In this document: in pieces, positions 9,993-20,119 of the stretch | Layout of the letters: the number at the start of each line of letters is the position of its first letter | How positions within the stretch are numbered: position 1 is the stretch's first letter | Origin: Jaltomata sinuosa | Lineage: Eukaryota > Streptophyta > Magnoliopsida > Solanales > Solanaceae | Direction of reading: 5' to 3' | Assembly (NCBI GenBank): GCA_003996215.1 | Contig: QJPP01001423.1 | Coordinates: 1 to 64,000 of the forward strand | DNA length: 64,000 nucleotides | Notes under the pieces: generated by a model | What the model was told of the DNA's origin: nothing | Seen by the model: only the letters and a program-made list of their open reading frames with translations | Database searches by the model: none | Translations under genes and position numbers: made by a program

Positions 9993-11590
9993 TGTAACAC
10001 CCCAAAAATGTATCCAGCTATTTAAGTTAAGATCCAAGAATTTTTCATGTTCCAGGGTTTACGGGTCCAACCATGAATCGTGGTTCGAACCCGACTCGTG
10101 GAAGGAACTCGTGGAATCAAAAATGCAGACTGTCAGTGTTCCCAAGAACCACGAGTCGAATGATAACACATCATTTGAACGAGGGGTCCGTCATATGGAC
10201 TCGTGGATTGCCTTCAGAGGATTGATTTTCTGCCCAAGGTCCTCCAGGAACCACGGGTCGAGTCTACGACTCACCGTCTGAACGACGAGCCATAGTCTTG
10301 AGTCGTGGTTTGACCATAAGTCAATTGAGCTTCCAGTATAGGACTCCTTTCTATGGTCCGTGATTCATTCTACGGGTCCGTCCTGTTGACCCATAGAAAT
10401 GAATCCGCAACATGAATTTCCCAGTTAGAGTCTTTGAATCGGAATCACGATCCGTCATTCAGACCACGACTCGTAGACTGAGTCGTGGTCACTGAAAGTT
10501 GACTGATTTTCCAGCCTTTCTCTATTTAATTCCCAGGGGCATTTTAGTTATTTCCCACCCTATTTTCTACTAAGTTAAGTCGTTTTGACTACTTTTAGAA
10601 GGGTTTTCACTCATATTATTCTAAGTCCCTCTTAAGCTTCTCATTCTTCACTCAAAAGAGAAAGTTTCTCTCAAGCCCAAGTCTCCAAGCTCCAAGTCAA
10701 GTCTCCTAAGCCTTTTCCATTGAAGTGGGTTATCTTTACCCAAGGTATGTGGGTCTTTAACAATGGGTTCCTTTCACCCTTGTGCCCAAAATCCCCAATT
10801 CTTATGTTGAATTATGAACTTATGAAATTAGGGTTTTGATCTAAAATTTGGGGAAAGTTTATGAAATCAGCTTCTATGTTTAAATTCATGGTTTCTTAAT
10901 GGTTATTCATGATTTGATTATGATTCCTTCATTGGTTTTAAAGGCCCAAGCATGAAAGTTGATATCTAGCATGAAACTATGAATTTGAATGTTTTCAAGA
11001 GAAAGTTGGCATGATTAGATATCATGGCCTCTATGTATTTACGAAATTGCATGCCTAATTCTTCAAGTATGAATTTAGAAAGAAAAGCATGTTTTGAATT
11101 ATGGTTATGCTAAGCTTTATGAATTATGTTATGAAAGTTGTATGATACTCGATGTTTTTTCATGCTTTATGAACAAGATTTGGCATGAGAGTATGCCCTT
11201 ACAAAATTATGAGCTATATGTGCATGTTTTGGGAGTAGTATTTAGCACCGAGTTGGATGGGGTAAGAGTACCCTTAGACCTAGAAACTACGTTGCCAGCG
11301 TAGGTATGATTATGATATGATATGTGCCTTCAAGGCTTATTAGAGTGGATCCACGTCTTTATGTATGGTGTCCTTACCTTAGCCGGGCATAGGACAGCTT
11401 TGCCAACTAGGGTTATATAGTTGGGTATGGTGACTTGTTCTCCGGCAAGGTTCAAAGTTTGCTTTGCTAACTAGGGTTATATAGTTAGATTCTATGTAGC
11501 TCACATGGTCTCATGTCGGTTATAAAAAACTCTCGTATGTATTTTCTTTTTCATGTTCCATTGAACTCCCGTATGTATGTTCCATTGAAC
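9993..11590 (+). repeat. 3' LTR of chromovirus A, truncated
   Basis: Starts TGTAACACCCC directly after the polypurine tract. The first 500 bp (10060-10500) contain many copies of the words ACGAGTCGTGGTT / GGTCCGT in both orientations. A CT-rich, leader-like stretch follows (10560-10730). The right end is lost: near 11520-11590 the sequence repeats TGTTCCATTGAAC and CGTATGTAT and then continues as Athila RNase H. The small frames here (11094-11303, 11513-11722) match nothing. Confidence 0.75.
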
Positions 11591-13222
11591 AGGAGCTGCT
11601 TGCCGTGGTCTTTGCATTTGAGAAGTTTAGATCCTATTTTCTTGGCACCAAGGTGGTGGTGTACACTGACCATGCAGCTCTTTGTTACCTCATGGCTAAG
11701 AAAGATGCTAAGCCGAGACTGATTAGGTGGGTGTTGCTGCTATAAGAGTTTGATTTTGAAGTCAAGGACCAAAAGGGCACACAGAATCAGGTAGCAGATC
11801 ACTTGTCTAGATTAAAGGATGAAACTATGCTAAAGCTTGATGATGCACAAGAGATTGATGATTTGTTTCCAGACGAGCAAGTGTTGGCGGCCTCTCAAGA
11901 CTTGATCCCATGGTTTGCAGATTTTTCCAATTATTTGGCAAGTGACTTGGTGCCTCCTGATATGTTTGTTCATCAAAGGAGAAAGTTCATGTCTGATGTC
12001 AAGAAGTACTTCTGGGAGCAGCCATTCTTATTTCGTTTGTGTGCTAATACTATGATCCGTAGATGTGTGCCAGAGGCTGAGATGATGGAGATTCTAGAGG
12101 CTTGCCATTTATCCTCTGTCGGAGGACACCATAGTGGTATCCGGACCGCACACAAGATCTTACAATGTGGCTACTATTGGACGACTATTCACAAATATGC
12201 CCATGAGTTTGCTAAGGCTTGCAGCAGATGTCAAAGGGAATGAGGTATATCAAGGAGGCATGAGCTTCCTCTTAATCCCATCCTTGTGATTGAGCTATTT
12301 GATATTTGTGGTATAGACTTCATGGGTCCTTTTATGATGTCTAGTGGAAACCGGTACATATTTGTGGCTGTGGACTATGTATCTAAGTGGGTGGAGGCAG
12401 TTGCGCTTCCCAGTAATGAAGGCAAGTGTGTCACAACGTTCTTGAAGAAAGAACATCTTCTCCAGGTTTGGTACGCCAAGGGAAATAATTAGTGATGGAG
12501 GCTCTCACTTTTGCAACAGGGTATTTCATGCTTTTCTTGAGAAATATGAAGTAAAACACAGAGTTTCAACCCCTTATCATCCTCAGACGAGTGGGAAAGT
12601 GGAGGTTTCCAACAAAGAGATAAAGTCAATCATGTCCAAGACTGTCAATGCCAATAGAAAGGATTGGTCGCGGAAGTTAGATGATAGTTTATAGGTGTAC
12701 CGGACTGCATTCAATACCCCAATAGGTATGTCACCATATCAGCTTGTGGTCGGTAAGGTGTGCCATCTTTCAGTTGAGTTAGAGCATAAGTCCATATGGA
12801 CATTGAAGAAACTGAACTTAGATTGGTCTGAAGCATCGTTGCAATGGCTTGGACAATTGAATGAGTTGGATGAGTTCCTCCTGAGTGCATATGAGAGTTC
12901 AGCCTTATATAAGGAGAGGATGAAACTGTATCATGATCGAAAGATAAAAAAGAGAAACTTCCAGCATGGTGACTTGGTCCTGTGTTTCAATTCTAGACTT
13001 CACTTGTTTCCTGGCAAGTTGAAGTCCAAGTGGATTGGACCATTCAAGGTGGTACAAGTGTTTCCTCACGGGGCCGTTGAACTTAAGAATAATGAAGCAA
13101 AAAGGTTCAAGGCTAATGGACAGCAGATAAAAGCTTATTTTGGCACCGCAGAGGAGCTCAAAACAATTAAAGCCTGGAGCCTAGATGAATTCATCCCGCC
13201 CAAGGATCTTAATGAAGTGTGA
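11591..13222 (+). pseudogene. RNase H (partial) and integrase, Athila-like element A
   Basis: Begins with ELLAVVFAFEKFRSYFLG and YTDHAAL, the second half of RNase H. A TAA at about 11743 breaks it. Integrase follows: zinc finger HLSSVGGHHSGIRTAHK...CSRCQRE (about 12108-12240), TGA at 12241-12243, core with GIDFMGPF (Asp), SDGGSHF (Asp) and GKVEVSNKE (Glu), so the DDE triad is still readable. A frameshift lies near 12465 and a TAG at 12691-12693. The C-terminal part 12695-13222 is open and includes GPFKVVQVFPHGAVEL. The stop at 13220-13222 is the natural pol end, because the two-hairpin motif follows at once. Confidence 0.85.
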
Positions 13223-13390
13223 GTAATCAAGCAACTTGCGTCATGCTGCGATGTTAAATCAGGCGTTGCATGGGAGGCAACCCATGAGGAAGCTTGATGA
13301 AGTCTGAGTAGTCAAGCAACCTGCATCGTGCTGCGACGTTAAATCAGGCGCTGCTTGGGAGGCAACCCAAGACTAATGTTAGTTTTATGG
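13221..13390 (+). ncRNA. Two-hairpin motif, tandemly duplicated (85-bp units)
   Basis: Two 85-bp units directly after the pol stop. Each has stem 1 around CRTCG...CGAYG, the linker TTAAATCAGGCG, then stem 2. Stem 2 in unit 1 is CATGGGAGGCAACCCATG (13269-13286); in unit 2 it is CTTGGGAGGCAACCCAAG (13354-13371). The second base pair is A-T in one and T-A in the other, a compensatory change that keeps a 6-bp stem with AGGCAA loop. Units also share GAAGTCTGAGTA. I treat it as a structured RNA element of unknown function; it is not known to be a separate transcript. Confidence 0.6.
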
Positions 13391-14032
13391 GCAGGTGGAA
13401 ATGAAAGAATACCAGTGCAGGAACTCCCAGAAATCACGAATGAGTTCATGGTCCGTTCTTCGGAATGACAAACTGTAAACCAACTCGTGGTTCTGAAGTG
13501 AAGTTCATAGGTCTCTGAAAAGGAGATGACGACTCGACAGGATGATCCGTGCTTCCAAAAGACGGACCATATTCCAATGCGCGGCCCCAGGAGCAAAATG
13601 TTGAGAGGCCTCTGATGGTTATAAGTACGACTAACAGGACGGTCCGTGGTTCTAGATCACGGTCCGTCAATTGAGTAATCATTCCTGGCAGTTGGTAAGG
13701 TCAAAATGCAGAACCACGAGTTAGAAAACAGACCTTCATTCAAAATGATAGACCATAGTTTCAACTCGTCAGTCCCAGGTAAAGTAAGCAGCCGGTTCGC
13801 GGGTCAGCCCAAACTTCAAAATTAAAAACCTAGCCCGGATTCTATCTTCTTATTCCCTTTCACAATAGGTAACCGCCATTTTTAAAAAAGGAAACAACTA
13901 AACTTACTCCCTCCTTCACTCTGAAATCTTCTCAAATTCTTCCCCAAATCTTAATAAGCAAATCAAAACTACTACACACTCAAAATCCATCAATCCAATC
14001 TGGTTCGTGTAAGAAAGATTCGATCATCATCG
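13391..14032 (+). promoter_or_regulatory. Palindrome cluster and pyrimidine-rich leader, possible internal promoter
   Basis: No gene. 13430-13790 holds repeated words such as GACGGACCAT, GACGGTCCGTGGTTC and AACCACGAG, the same vocabulary as in this element's LTR (18690-19130). An AT-rich word (aaaattaaaaacc, about 13818-13830) is followed by a CT-rich leader-like stretch (13845-14030) that ends at a GTAAGT donor. The order palindromes, AT box, CT-rich leader mirrors the LTR promoter. Function is inferred. Confidence 0.4.
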
Positions 14033-14673
14033 GTAAGTCTTCTTCCCTCACTCTAAGTCCTCTTTTCGTAGATTAAATTGAGGGTTAGGGCTCCTATCTT
14101 GATTTAAAACTCGAAATTATGGAACCCTAGTTGAATATGATATATCTGTAGAATGTAGTAGGTACAAACGGGGAGTTTTAAGTTGTCAAATTAATTGAAC
14201 TATTTAAAATTAAGAAGGAGGGAGTTTTTAATAGAAGAAATTTTGATGCCCAGTTATAACGAGTGAAACTACGGACCGTTGTTCTTATCAACATGTCGTT
14301 CTTTCATTCGTGGTTACTGAAACACAAAGAGGTAAAAACTAATCAAAGTCTGAATCTAAACCACATCTCACAGGCCAGACCGTAATCCTGAAGTATGGCC
14401 CATCATATGACTCGTGGTCACTGAACCAAAATGATAGAAATTACTCATGCTCTGAATAAAAAGGACGACTCACACGATGGACTCGTGGTTCTAAACCACG
14501 GTCCGTCAATTGAGTCGTAGTCCCCGATACTGAAAATAAGACTTGGAACCATGCATTTGTTCATGAACCCTCATCTGCTTTTATGAGTCATTGACCAACC
14601 CGTAGTCTGTGTCTGCAGCATTATACTTTGGTTTTGTATTTGATTATCTATTCTAATGAATTTCTCCCCGCAG
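14033..14673 (+). other. Intron-like segment before env-position ORF, element A
   Basis: Begins GTAAGTCTTC after ATCATCG and ends with the pyrimidine-rich TTTCTCCCCGCAG. The predicted length is 641 nt. The acceptor is five bases from the ATG at 14679, whose context ACCATG favours initiation. Element B has the same arrangement (47249-48299). More palindromic words occur inside it (14260-14620). Splicing is predicted from sequence only. Confidence 0.5.
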
Positions 14674-14678
14674 GTACC

Positions 14679-16914
14679 ATGCCACCAAAGAATACCCAGA
14701 AGAAGGTCACAACAAAAGACTCAGAGGCTAAAATCAGTAATAAATGACAAATTCAGGACGAACCCTCTGAGTCAGAAGAGAGTGGATACGAGGAGGTTTA
14801 TCCAATAGACTCCGATCCATAAGCAGTACCTCGGACCACTAGGCAACAAGATAAGGTTCAAGCAAAGGCTACCCCTCCCCAGTCTAAAGAGGGCGAGGGT
14901 GAGTCTAGTTCATCACCTCAGGAGAGCAGTACAGGCTAGTCGGAGCCTGGAGATGCTACAGCTTCGTGGGAGAAGAAAAATAAAGGTTCTGATTCAGATT
15001 CAGAAAGTGCTAGCCGGAGTGATGATGAGAGCATTAGTAAATCCGGTGAAGGGGCACTTGCTGAAATAGAGCCTACTTTGGTTGCCCCTACTTTCAGATG
15101 CAAAACCGCCAGAGTTTAGGAAAGAGTTAGATGGGAAATAGAGGGCACCTCCCGGATATTTGATGAAAGTTTGGCACTAAATGAAAAAGGGAACCAGAGG
15201 AGAAGCATACATGAAGAAGTAGAGATCAAATCTGTTGCACTGAATGACATGGCTGACATCAAAGATCTATACGATTATTATGGTTTCCAATGGATGAGTT
15301 GGCTGGGCGGTCCATATAACCCGATTCTTGTCTGTGAGTTCTATGCGGCTTACATTGTCAACTTGATAAATAGTTATGAAAAGGGGAAGAACCTAATGAT
15401 GCAGCCAGCATAGGATAGAGTGCAAGTTTGTGGGGTTCAAGTTGACATCTCCGAGGGCACCATCCAGCGCTTCATATATGGCCCAAATTACATTACACCA
15501 GCCTATCATCCAGACCTTGAGGTCCACTTAGAGTAGCACAAACGTAAGCAAACACCTTTTGAGTGGATTGCATTGGTCATCACTGACAAGAACCCAACAT
15601 GGCTGACACCAAAGACTGTGAAAATCACAAAGGCTTTCTTGAGTATGGCAGGAAAGTTCTGGTGGTCCATAGTACGACACCGGTTGGTACTAACTTCTGC
15701 CAATAACACACTGACCCCAGACAGGGCAATTTTGGTTACAACCATCATGTCCCAATATGATATTATCATTTCCCGCATCATCACGGAGGAACTCAAGGAA
15801 CGTGCCTTGTGGATGTCTACATCTCTCCCACTTCCTTACCTCATCACTCAGTTGTGCCAAGTGGTCGAGGTACCCAAGATTTCAAAAGTTGATAGGACTT
15901 CACATGCTACAAGCTTTCATGATATCACCCTTATTTGGGATATGACTAACCCCGTGGAAAGGGGTAGGGCCTACTCTGTTGTATCTGGCAGTACTCTGTT
16001 CCCCGAACCTAGTGGAGATGTGCTAGCCAATGCATTGGTTATGTTTGATGATACGGCTGCCACTACTTCTACCCCCGTCAACCGCTACACCTGGTCCATC
16101 CACATTAGCTCATACTACACTGTCTAATAAGCCAGGTCCTTCATTCCTCTTCACCAGCGAGTTCTTCAGCAATGTTGCTAAAACACCCTTTCATGTGGAT
16201 GATCAGATCAAGTGATTCTCAAACTCTATAAAACCTTTGATCTGTAGAGAAATAGTTAATGCTTTGGCCCCTGTTCTGAGTTCTATTGACTGAATGAATG
16301 ACCGTTTGGATAGGATTAAGATAAGAGTGAATGAGTGGCTACATACATTAACTGCACTGGACCTTACAACCATATTGACTGAGCTTCCAAAAGCCAGAGC
16401 TGATATCGAGGCACTCCAAAAACAGCAGGTGCTAAACATTCAGTTGCCACAGGTTGGGACCATGGAAGAGGACTCATTCATTGACTTTTTGGCATACTTC
16501 CTCCTCATGAGAAAGAAACACCGGTTACCGAACCTACTAAAAAGAGGAAGAGAAAAGACAAAAGGGTTCAGGAAAAGGGGAGTATTCCCCATTGAGTATG
16601 AAATCACAGAAGAAAAAGGAAGACAAAGCTGAGAAGAAGAGACTGAAGAGAGAAGTTGTGGTGCTTAAAGAATCCTGAGCTGCCCAGCAAATTCTTGTTG
16701 ATTCCATTGGTATGGGTGGCTCAGGAAGTGTTGTTGCGGGCGCCACAGATGAATCTTATTTAGACCCTGTTATGGTATTTCATGGTGATGATGATGCTCG
16801 GGCAGCTGGTGATATTGTTGAGAGGTCTGCGGAGGCAGCCTCTATTGAAGATACAACTCTAGGCACTGATTCAACAGGATCGGTTACTATTATACCCAAT
16901 GACCGCGCTTAGGC
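14679..16914 (+). pseudogene. Env-position ORF (putative plant transposon protein family), element A
   Basis: Starts MPPKNTQKK after the predicted splice acceptor. An acidic, Ser-rich N-terminal part is broken by several stops (TGA 14745-14747, then others). A conserved middle domain follows (about 15171-15950) with VCEFYAAY, GKFWWSIVRHRL, ILVTTIMSQYDIIISRII and LPLPYLITQLCQ. A predicted coiled-coil stretch (16294-16440), a basic Lys/Arg-rich patch and an acidic tail end at TAG 16912-16914. The middle domain matches the family annotated in plant genomes as putative plant transposon protein, and pairs with 48303-49679 in element B. I see no signal peptide, membrane segment or glycoprotein-like cleavage site, so calling it Env rests on position only. 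Confidence 0.6.
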
Positions 16915-18532
16915 GCCACATGTATGCCCTATTATCCCTCATTTTACTATTTTTCTAATGCATTAGGGACATTGCGCTATCCTTCTTGATGGGGTGGGAG
17001 CAGCTTAGTTATTTGGGTTATTTTGTAGAGTGTTTTGGCAAAGTCTGAATAGACAAAACACTCACATCGTGCCGCGATGTTAAATCAGGCGCTGCATGGA
17101 AGGCCACCCATGAAGGTATCTAAATGATACCCGAGTCCTTGGGGCTTTCTTGCATGTGTTCTTTCTCTAAGGACCTTTAATTTCTGTTGAACCGGCATAT
17201 TTAGTATAGGTTGTGCGTAGTAAAAAAAGAAAAGGAACTTAGCGCAGTCTATGGTATGATTTTGAACTGGATTTTGATTGAAAAATGGAGACCCCTCCAA
17301 ATTTTATGTGAATATGAGATTATCTGTTTTTGATAGACTGGCCATTATGGATCTGTGTATGACATTATGTTAATCGATCTGATGAATGGCTTAAGCTAGA
17401 GTATGAACCTGATAGTTAGCATGTGATTGTTGTACTCTGTGCCATATTTGTGTGAGTTGCATTCTTACTGTTCTTGCATTGTGTGCCAATCTAGAACTTG
17501 CCCGGTTAGTCTTGCCTAGGTTGTAGGATGGTTGGTTAGGAAAGGATCATAGGCCATTTTTGAAATAGTCCACTTCAGCCTAAATGATTGTCCAAATGAC
17601 TGGAATACCCTTTGATCCCTGATGTTGCACCTAAATTGACCCTTTTTGTTGTTTATCCTAATCACCTTCCCCATTTTCTATGAACTTTCAGTTTGGCCCT
17701 AGTCCCTCCTTGGACATTATGCACCTCAACTCAGGAAAATTGCCTAAGTTGAGGATGGCTACTGTGAAGGTAAGTATGCAATATGGGGTATGAGAATAAA
17801 AGTTAGTGATAAAGAGGAAAATAACGGGTGTGGCAGATATGCTAGAAAAAAAACAAAGAAAAAAAAGAAAAACAAAAAGAACTAAATAATTTGAAAGAGA
17901 GAGATATGTGATGAAAAGTTTATCTGAAATAAAATCCGCACCCGTCACTTTATGAAAAAGAAGGAATAAAAAGGGAGAAAAAGGGAGGAACGAATAGAGT
18001 TGGTCTGAAAAGGTGAAGAAACATAGCATAGTGTCAAGGAGGGTTTAGTCACTATTTCCCATATCTACCATACCCATCCCCTAGCCTACGTTACAAGCTG
18101 AGTAAAGTCCTATAGTGATCCTAACCTAACTGTTCAAACGCCGAGGCGTAGAAAATAAAGGCAAGACTATGGTATTGTGCATGCATTGCCTGAACATCTC
18201 TGTGAGTGTGAGTGTTCTAGTTCAGTCCTGGATATTTCCTTGTGGTAGGGGCATTAGAGTTACATTCACTATTGGTTGTTAAGGTAAGTTTCATATATGT
18301 ATGCTATGTTGTCTGTTGATATCGTAATGTCATCCATGGATCCTCTTGTGTTGTCTTGATAGATGAAACTTGTGCACTTGTTTGTATTGAAAAGGAGGGT
18401 GATACTTGTTGTGAGCTAATTTGCTAAATCATATGACTGCCGTAGTTCCTAGTTTTCTTTTACTAAAGCATCATTTTAGGATGGTTTTCTGTTGTCCCTT
18501 GAGGACAAGCAACAGTCTTAAGTTGAGGGTAT
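16915..18532 (+). other. 3' noncoding region of Athila-like element A
   Basis: No gene. Contents in order: a decayed GCATT...ATTGC hairpin (about 16959-16975), a third two-hairpin motif (17041-17112), the hairpin CCTCAACTCAGG/CCTAAGTTGAGG (17723-17754), an A-rich purine tract (about 17815-17960), the hairpin CTTGAGGACAAG (18498-18509) and AGTTGAGGGTAT (18521-18532) abutting the LTR. The small frames at 17688-18029 (minus) and 17085-17300 (minus) are translations of low-complexity sequence. Confidence 0.7.
17041..17112 (+). ncRNA. Two-hairpin motif, third copy in element A
   Basis: AAGTCTGAATAGACAA leads into a perfect stem 1, CATCG/CGATG (17065-17069 with 17075-17079, loop TGCCG). Then TTAAATCAGGCGCTG and stem 2 at 17095-17112, CATGG AAGGCCA CCCATG, slightly eroded. 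Stem 1 has A-T at its second pair where element B has G-C, another compensatory pair. Confidence 0.6.
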
Positions 18533-20119
18533 TGATATGACGTAGAAGTACGTCACTTTCGATGCTTAATACTTAGGATTGTCGCAAGTTCTTTAGCACT
18601 TTATTGGTAGATTTGATAGTTTTTGTTAAGTGTGAAGGAAAATGGATCTTAGAGCAACATACTGGAAATTGAGCTAAAAAGGGAAGGCTACAGAGATGAC
18701 GGATTACTTGACGGTCTGTGGTTCTGGACCACGGATCCATCCTGTTAACTCGTACACCAAAGTTCAGAAACTGTGCAAGTCTAGAAGAACAACATGAGTT
18801 AGTCTACGAGTCGTGGTTTCAAACCACGACCCATCCTATCTACTCGTAGACCAGAGGTACTGCAGAGGTGCAAAAGCAAGAGCAGGAAGCATGACTCATA
18901 GTATGAACTGTACTCCCAAAGTATGACCCATCTTGTTTCACTCATGGTCATTGATTAGAGAAGGCACAAGAAGGGACCAAAAAACCACGAGTCAAGAGAC
19001 GATCCATTATTCAGAAGTATGACTCGTGGTTCCACCCATAGTTTCTCATGACAGAAGATGTTGACCAAACAGGACCATGGTTGACTTTAGAAGACCACGA
19101 ACCGTCATTTAGAATGACGGGTCGTCATCCAATTCATGCTCCCTGCCGAGTTCAGTTTCTTAGTTTTTTTAGGACTGGATTTCCATTGTCTATAAATACC
19201 TTTCCTAGGTTTTCTTTTACGTTTTATGCTCGTTACTTTGTAGGAAATACATTCGAAACATTGGGATCTTGATTTTGAGAGTTATACACATTCATAATTC
19301 ATTGTTCTTAAATCCATCTTCATCTATTCAAGTTCACGAATTTCTTTACTTCTTATTGTAAGTATATGATCATGAATGCACTAATAACTTCTGATTGATT
19401 TCTTATGAACATGAGTAGCTAAATACACAACTAGGGTTGTGGGAACCATGAAGGATTAATGAAGTACGCAAAGTATTTGGTAATTCTAGGGCGGTGTTTC
19501 TGCATGTATTGTTCTTCCCTTCATTTTGATTGCTTTTTAACGGTGGCCAATATTAGAACTCGCGTTATCCTTATTTGCCGAACCAAGAAAGTAACGGATG
19601 GGAAAAGGGTTGTTTAACGATGGAGATTTGAGGCTATCAACCCTTATCTAATAGCTTGACTTTGTCCGGGAATGGCTAATCTGGGATCCAGGGTAACAGT
19701 TAGTAAATCATACACCCACGGCCAGACCAAGGCGTGTAGTGAAATTCATCTATCTGCCGGACCAACGATTTAGGTGAACCTAACTTACCGATTCTGCACG
19801 CTAAGCACCAAGCTAGTTTACTAAGTACAAATGCCTTACTAAGTTATGATCTCATGGGGAACACTACCCTAGTTGCTTCTCTCATTGATTACAACTCTTA
19901 AAACTGTCACGTGTTACTTGTTTACATTCTAGTTACAATTAGTACTCGTCACTTAAAACCCCCTTTTCAAGGGAAATAAACATCTAACAGCACAAGTAAA
20001 CACTAATCGACCATAGTCCTACCATATTCCCTGTGGGATCGACCCCAACCTTCGTTGGGCTCTATATTTGAACAGTGATCGCTTACGCTTCTAAAAGGAG
20101 GTGTAATTTGGGCGTATCA
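18533..20119 (+). repeat. 3' LTR of Athila-like element A
   Basis: 1587 bp, TGATATGACG...GGGCGTATCA. Palindromic words (ACCACGAGTC, GACGGGTCG, CCACGGATCC-like) cluster at 18690-19130, upstream of the TATA box at 19191-19200. The last 60 bp (GGGATCGACCCCAACC...) match the LTR end of the short Athila element in reverse orientation near 1670-1750, showing common ancestry. Confidence 0.85.
19190..19200 (+). promoter_or_regulatory. TATA box of element A LTR
   Basis: CTATAAATACC, followed by a leader. Same word and same position relative to the palindrome cluster as in the LTRs at 2596 and 5769. Confidence 0.55.

Larger units (their letters stand above)
6200..11590 (+). mobile_element. Chromovirus A (Tekay/Del-like), 3' part, broken
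   Basis: Plus-strand Ty3/gypsy chromovirus whose gag is interrupted at 6199 by the short Athila array and whose 3' LTR is cut at about 11590 by Athila-like element A. The order is gag end, PR, RT (internally deleted), RNase H, integrase, chromodomain, polypurine tract, LTR. Coding parts are full of in-frame stops. Its gag and chromodomain resemble those of chromovirus E at 58378-64000, so the two are related families. Confidence 0.85.
11591..20119 (+). mobile_element. Athila-like element A, 5'-truncated
   Basis: The order is RNase H and integrase, tandem two-hairpin motif, palindrome cluster, leader and intron-like segment, env-position ORF, third copy of the motif, 3' noncoding region, 3' LTR ending at 20119 (TATCA). 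The 5' LTR, gag, PR and most of RT are absent; the left end is a junction to the chromovirus LTR inside RNase H. Lineage is assigned from integrase sequence, the LTR ending before a TGGCG-type primer site in relatives, and the long post-pol region. Confidence 0.85.

Noticed and set aside
14679..16914. Retroviral-type envelope gene
   Set aside because: Position fits, but no signal peptide, membrane span or cleavage site is visible and the domain matches a plant transposon-associated family instead.
17688..18029. 113-codon minus-strand hydrophobic frame
   Set aside because: Antisense translation of the A-rich purine tract in the 3' noncoding region of element A; Phe/Leu/Ser composition follows from base composition.
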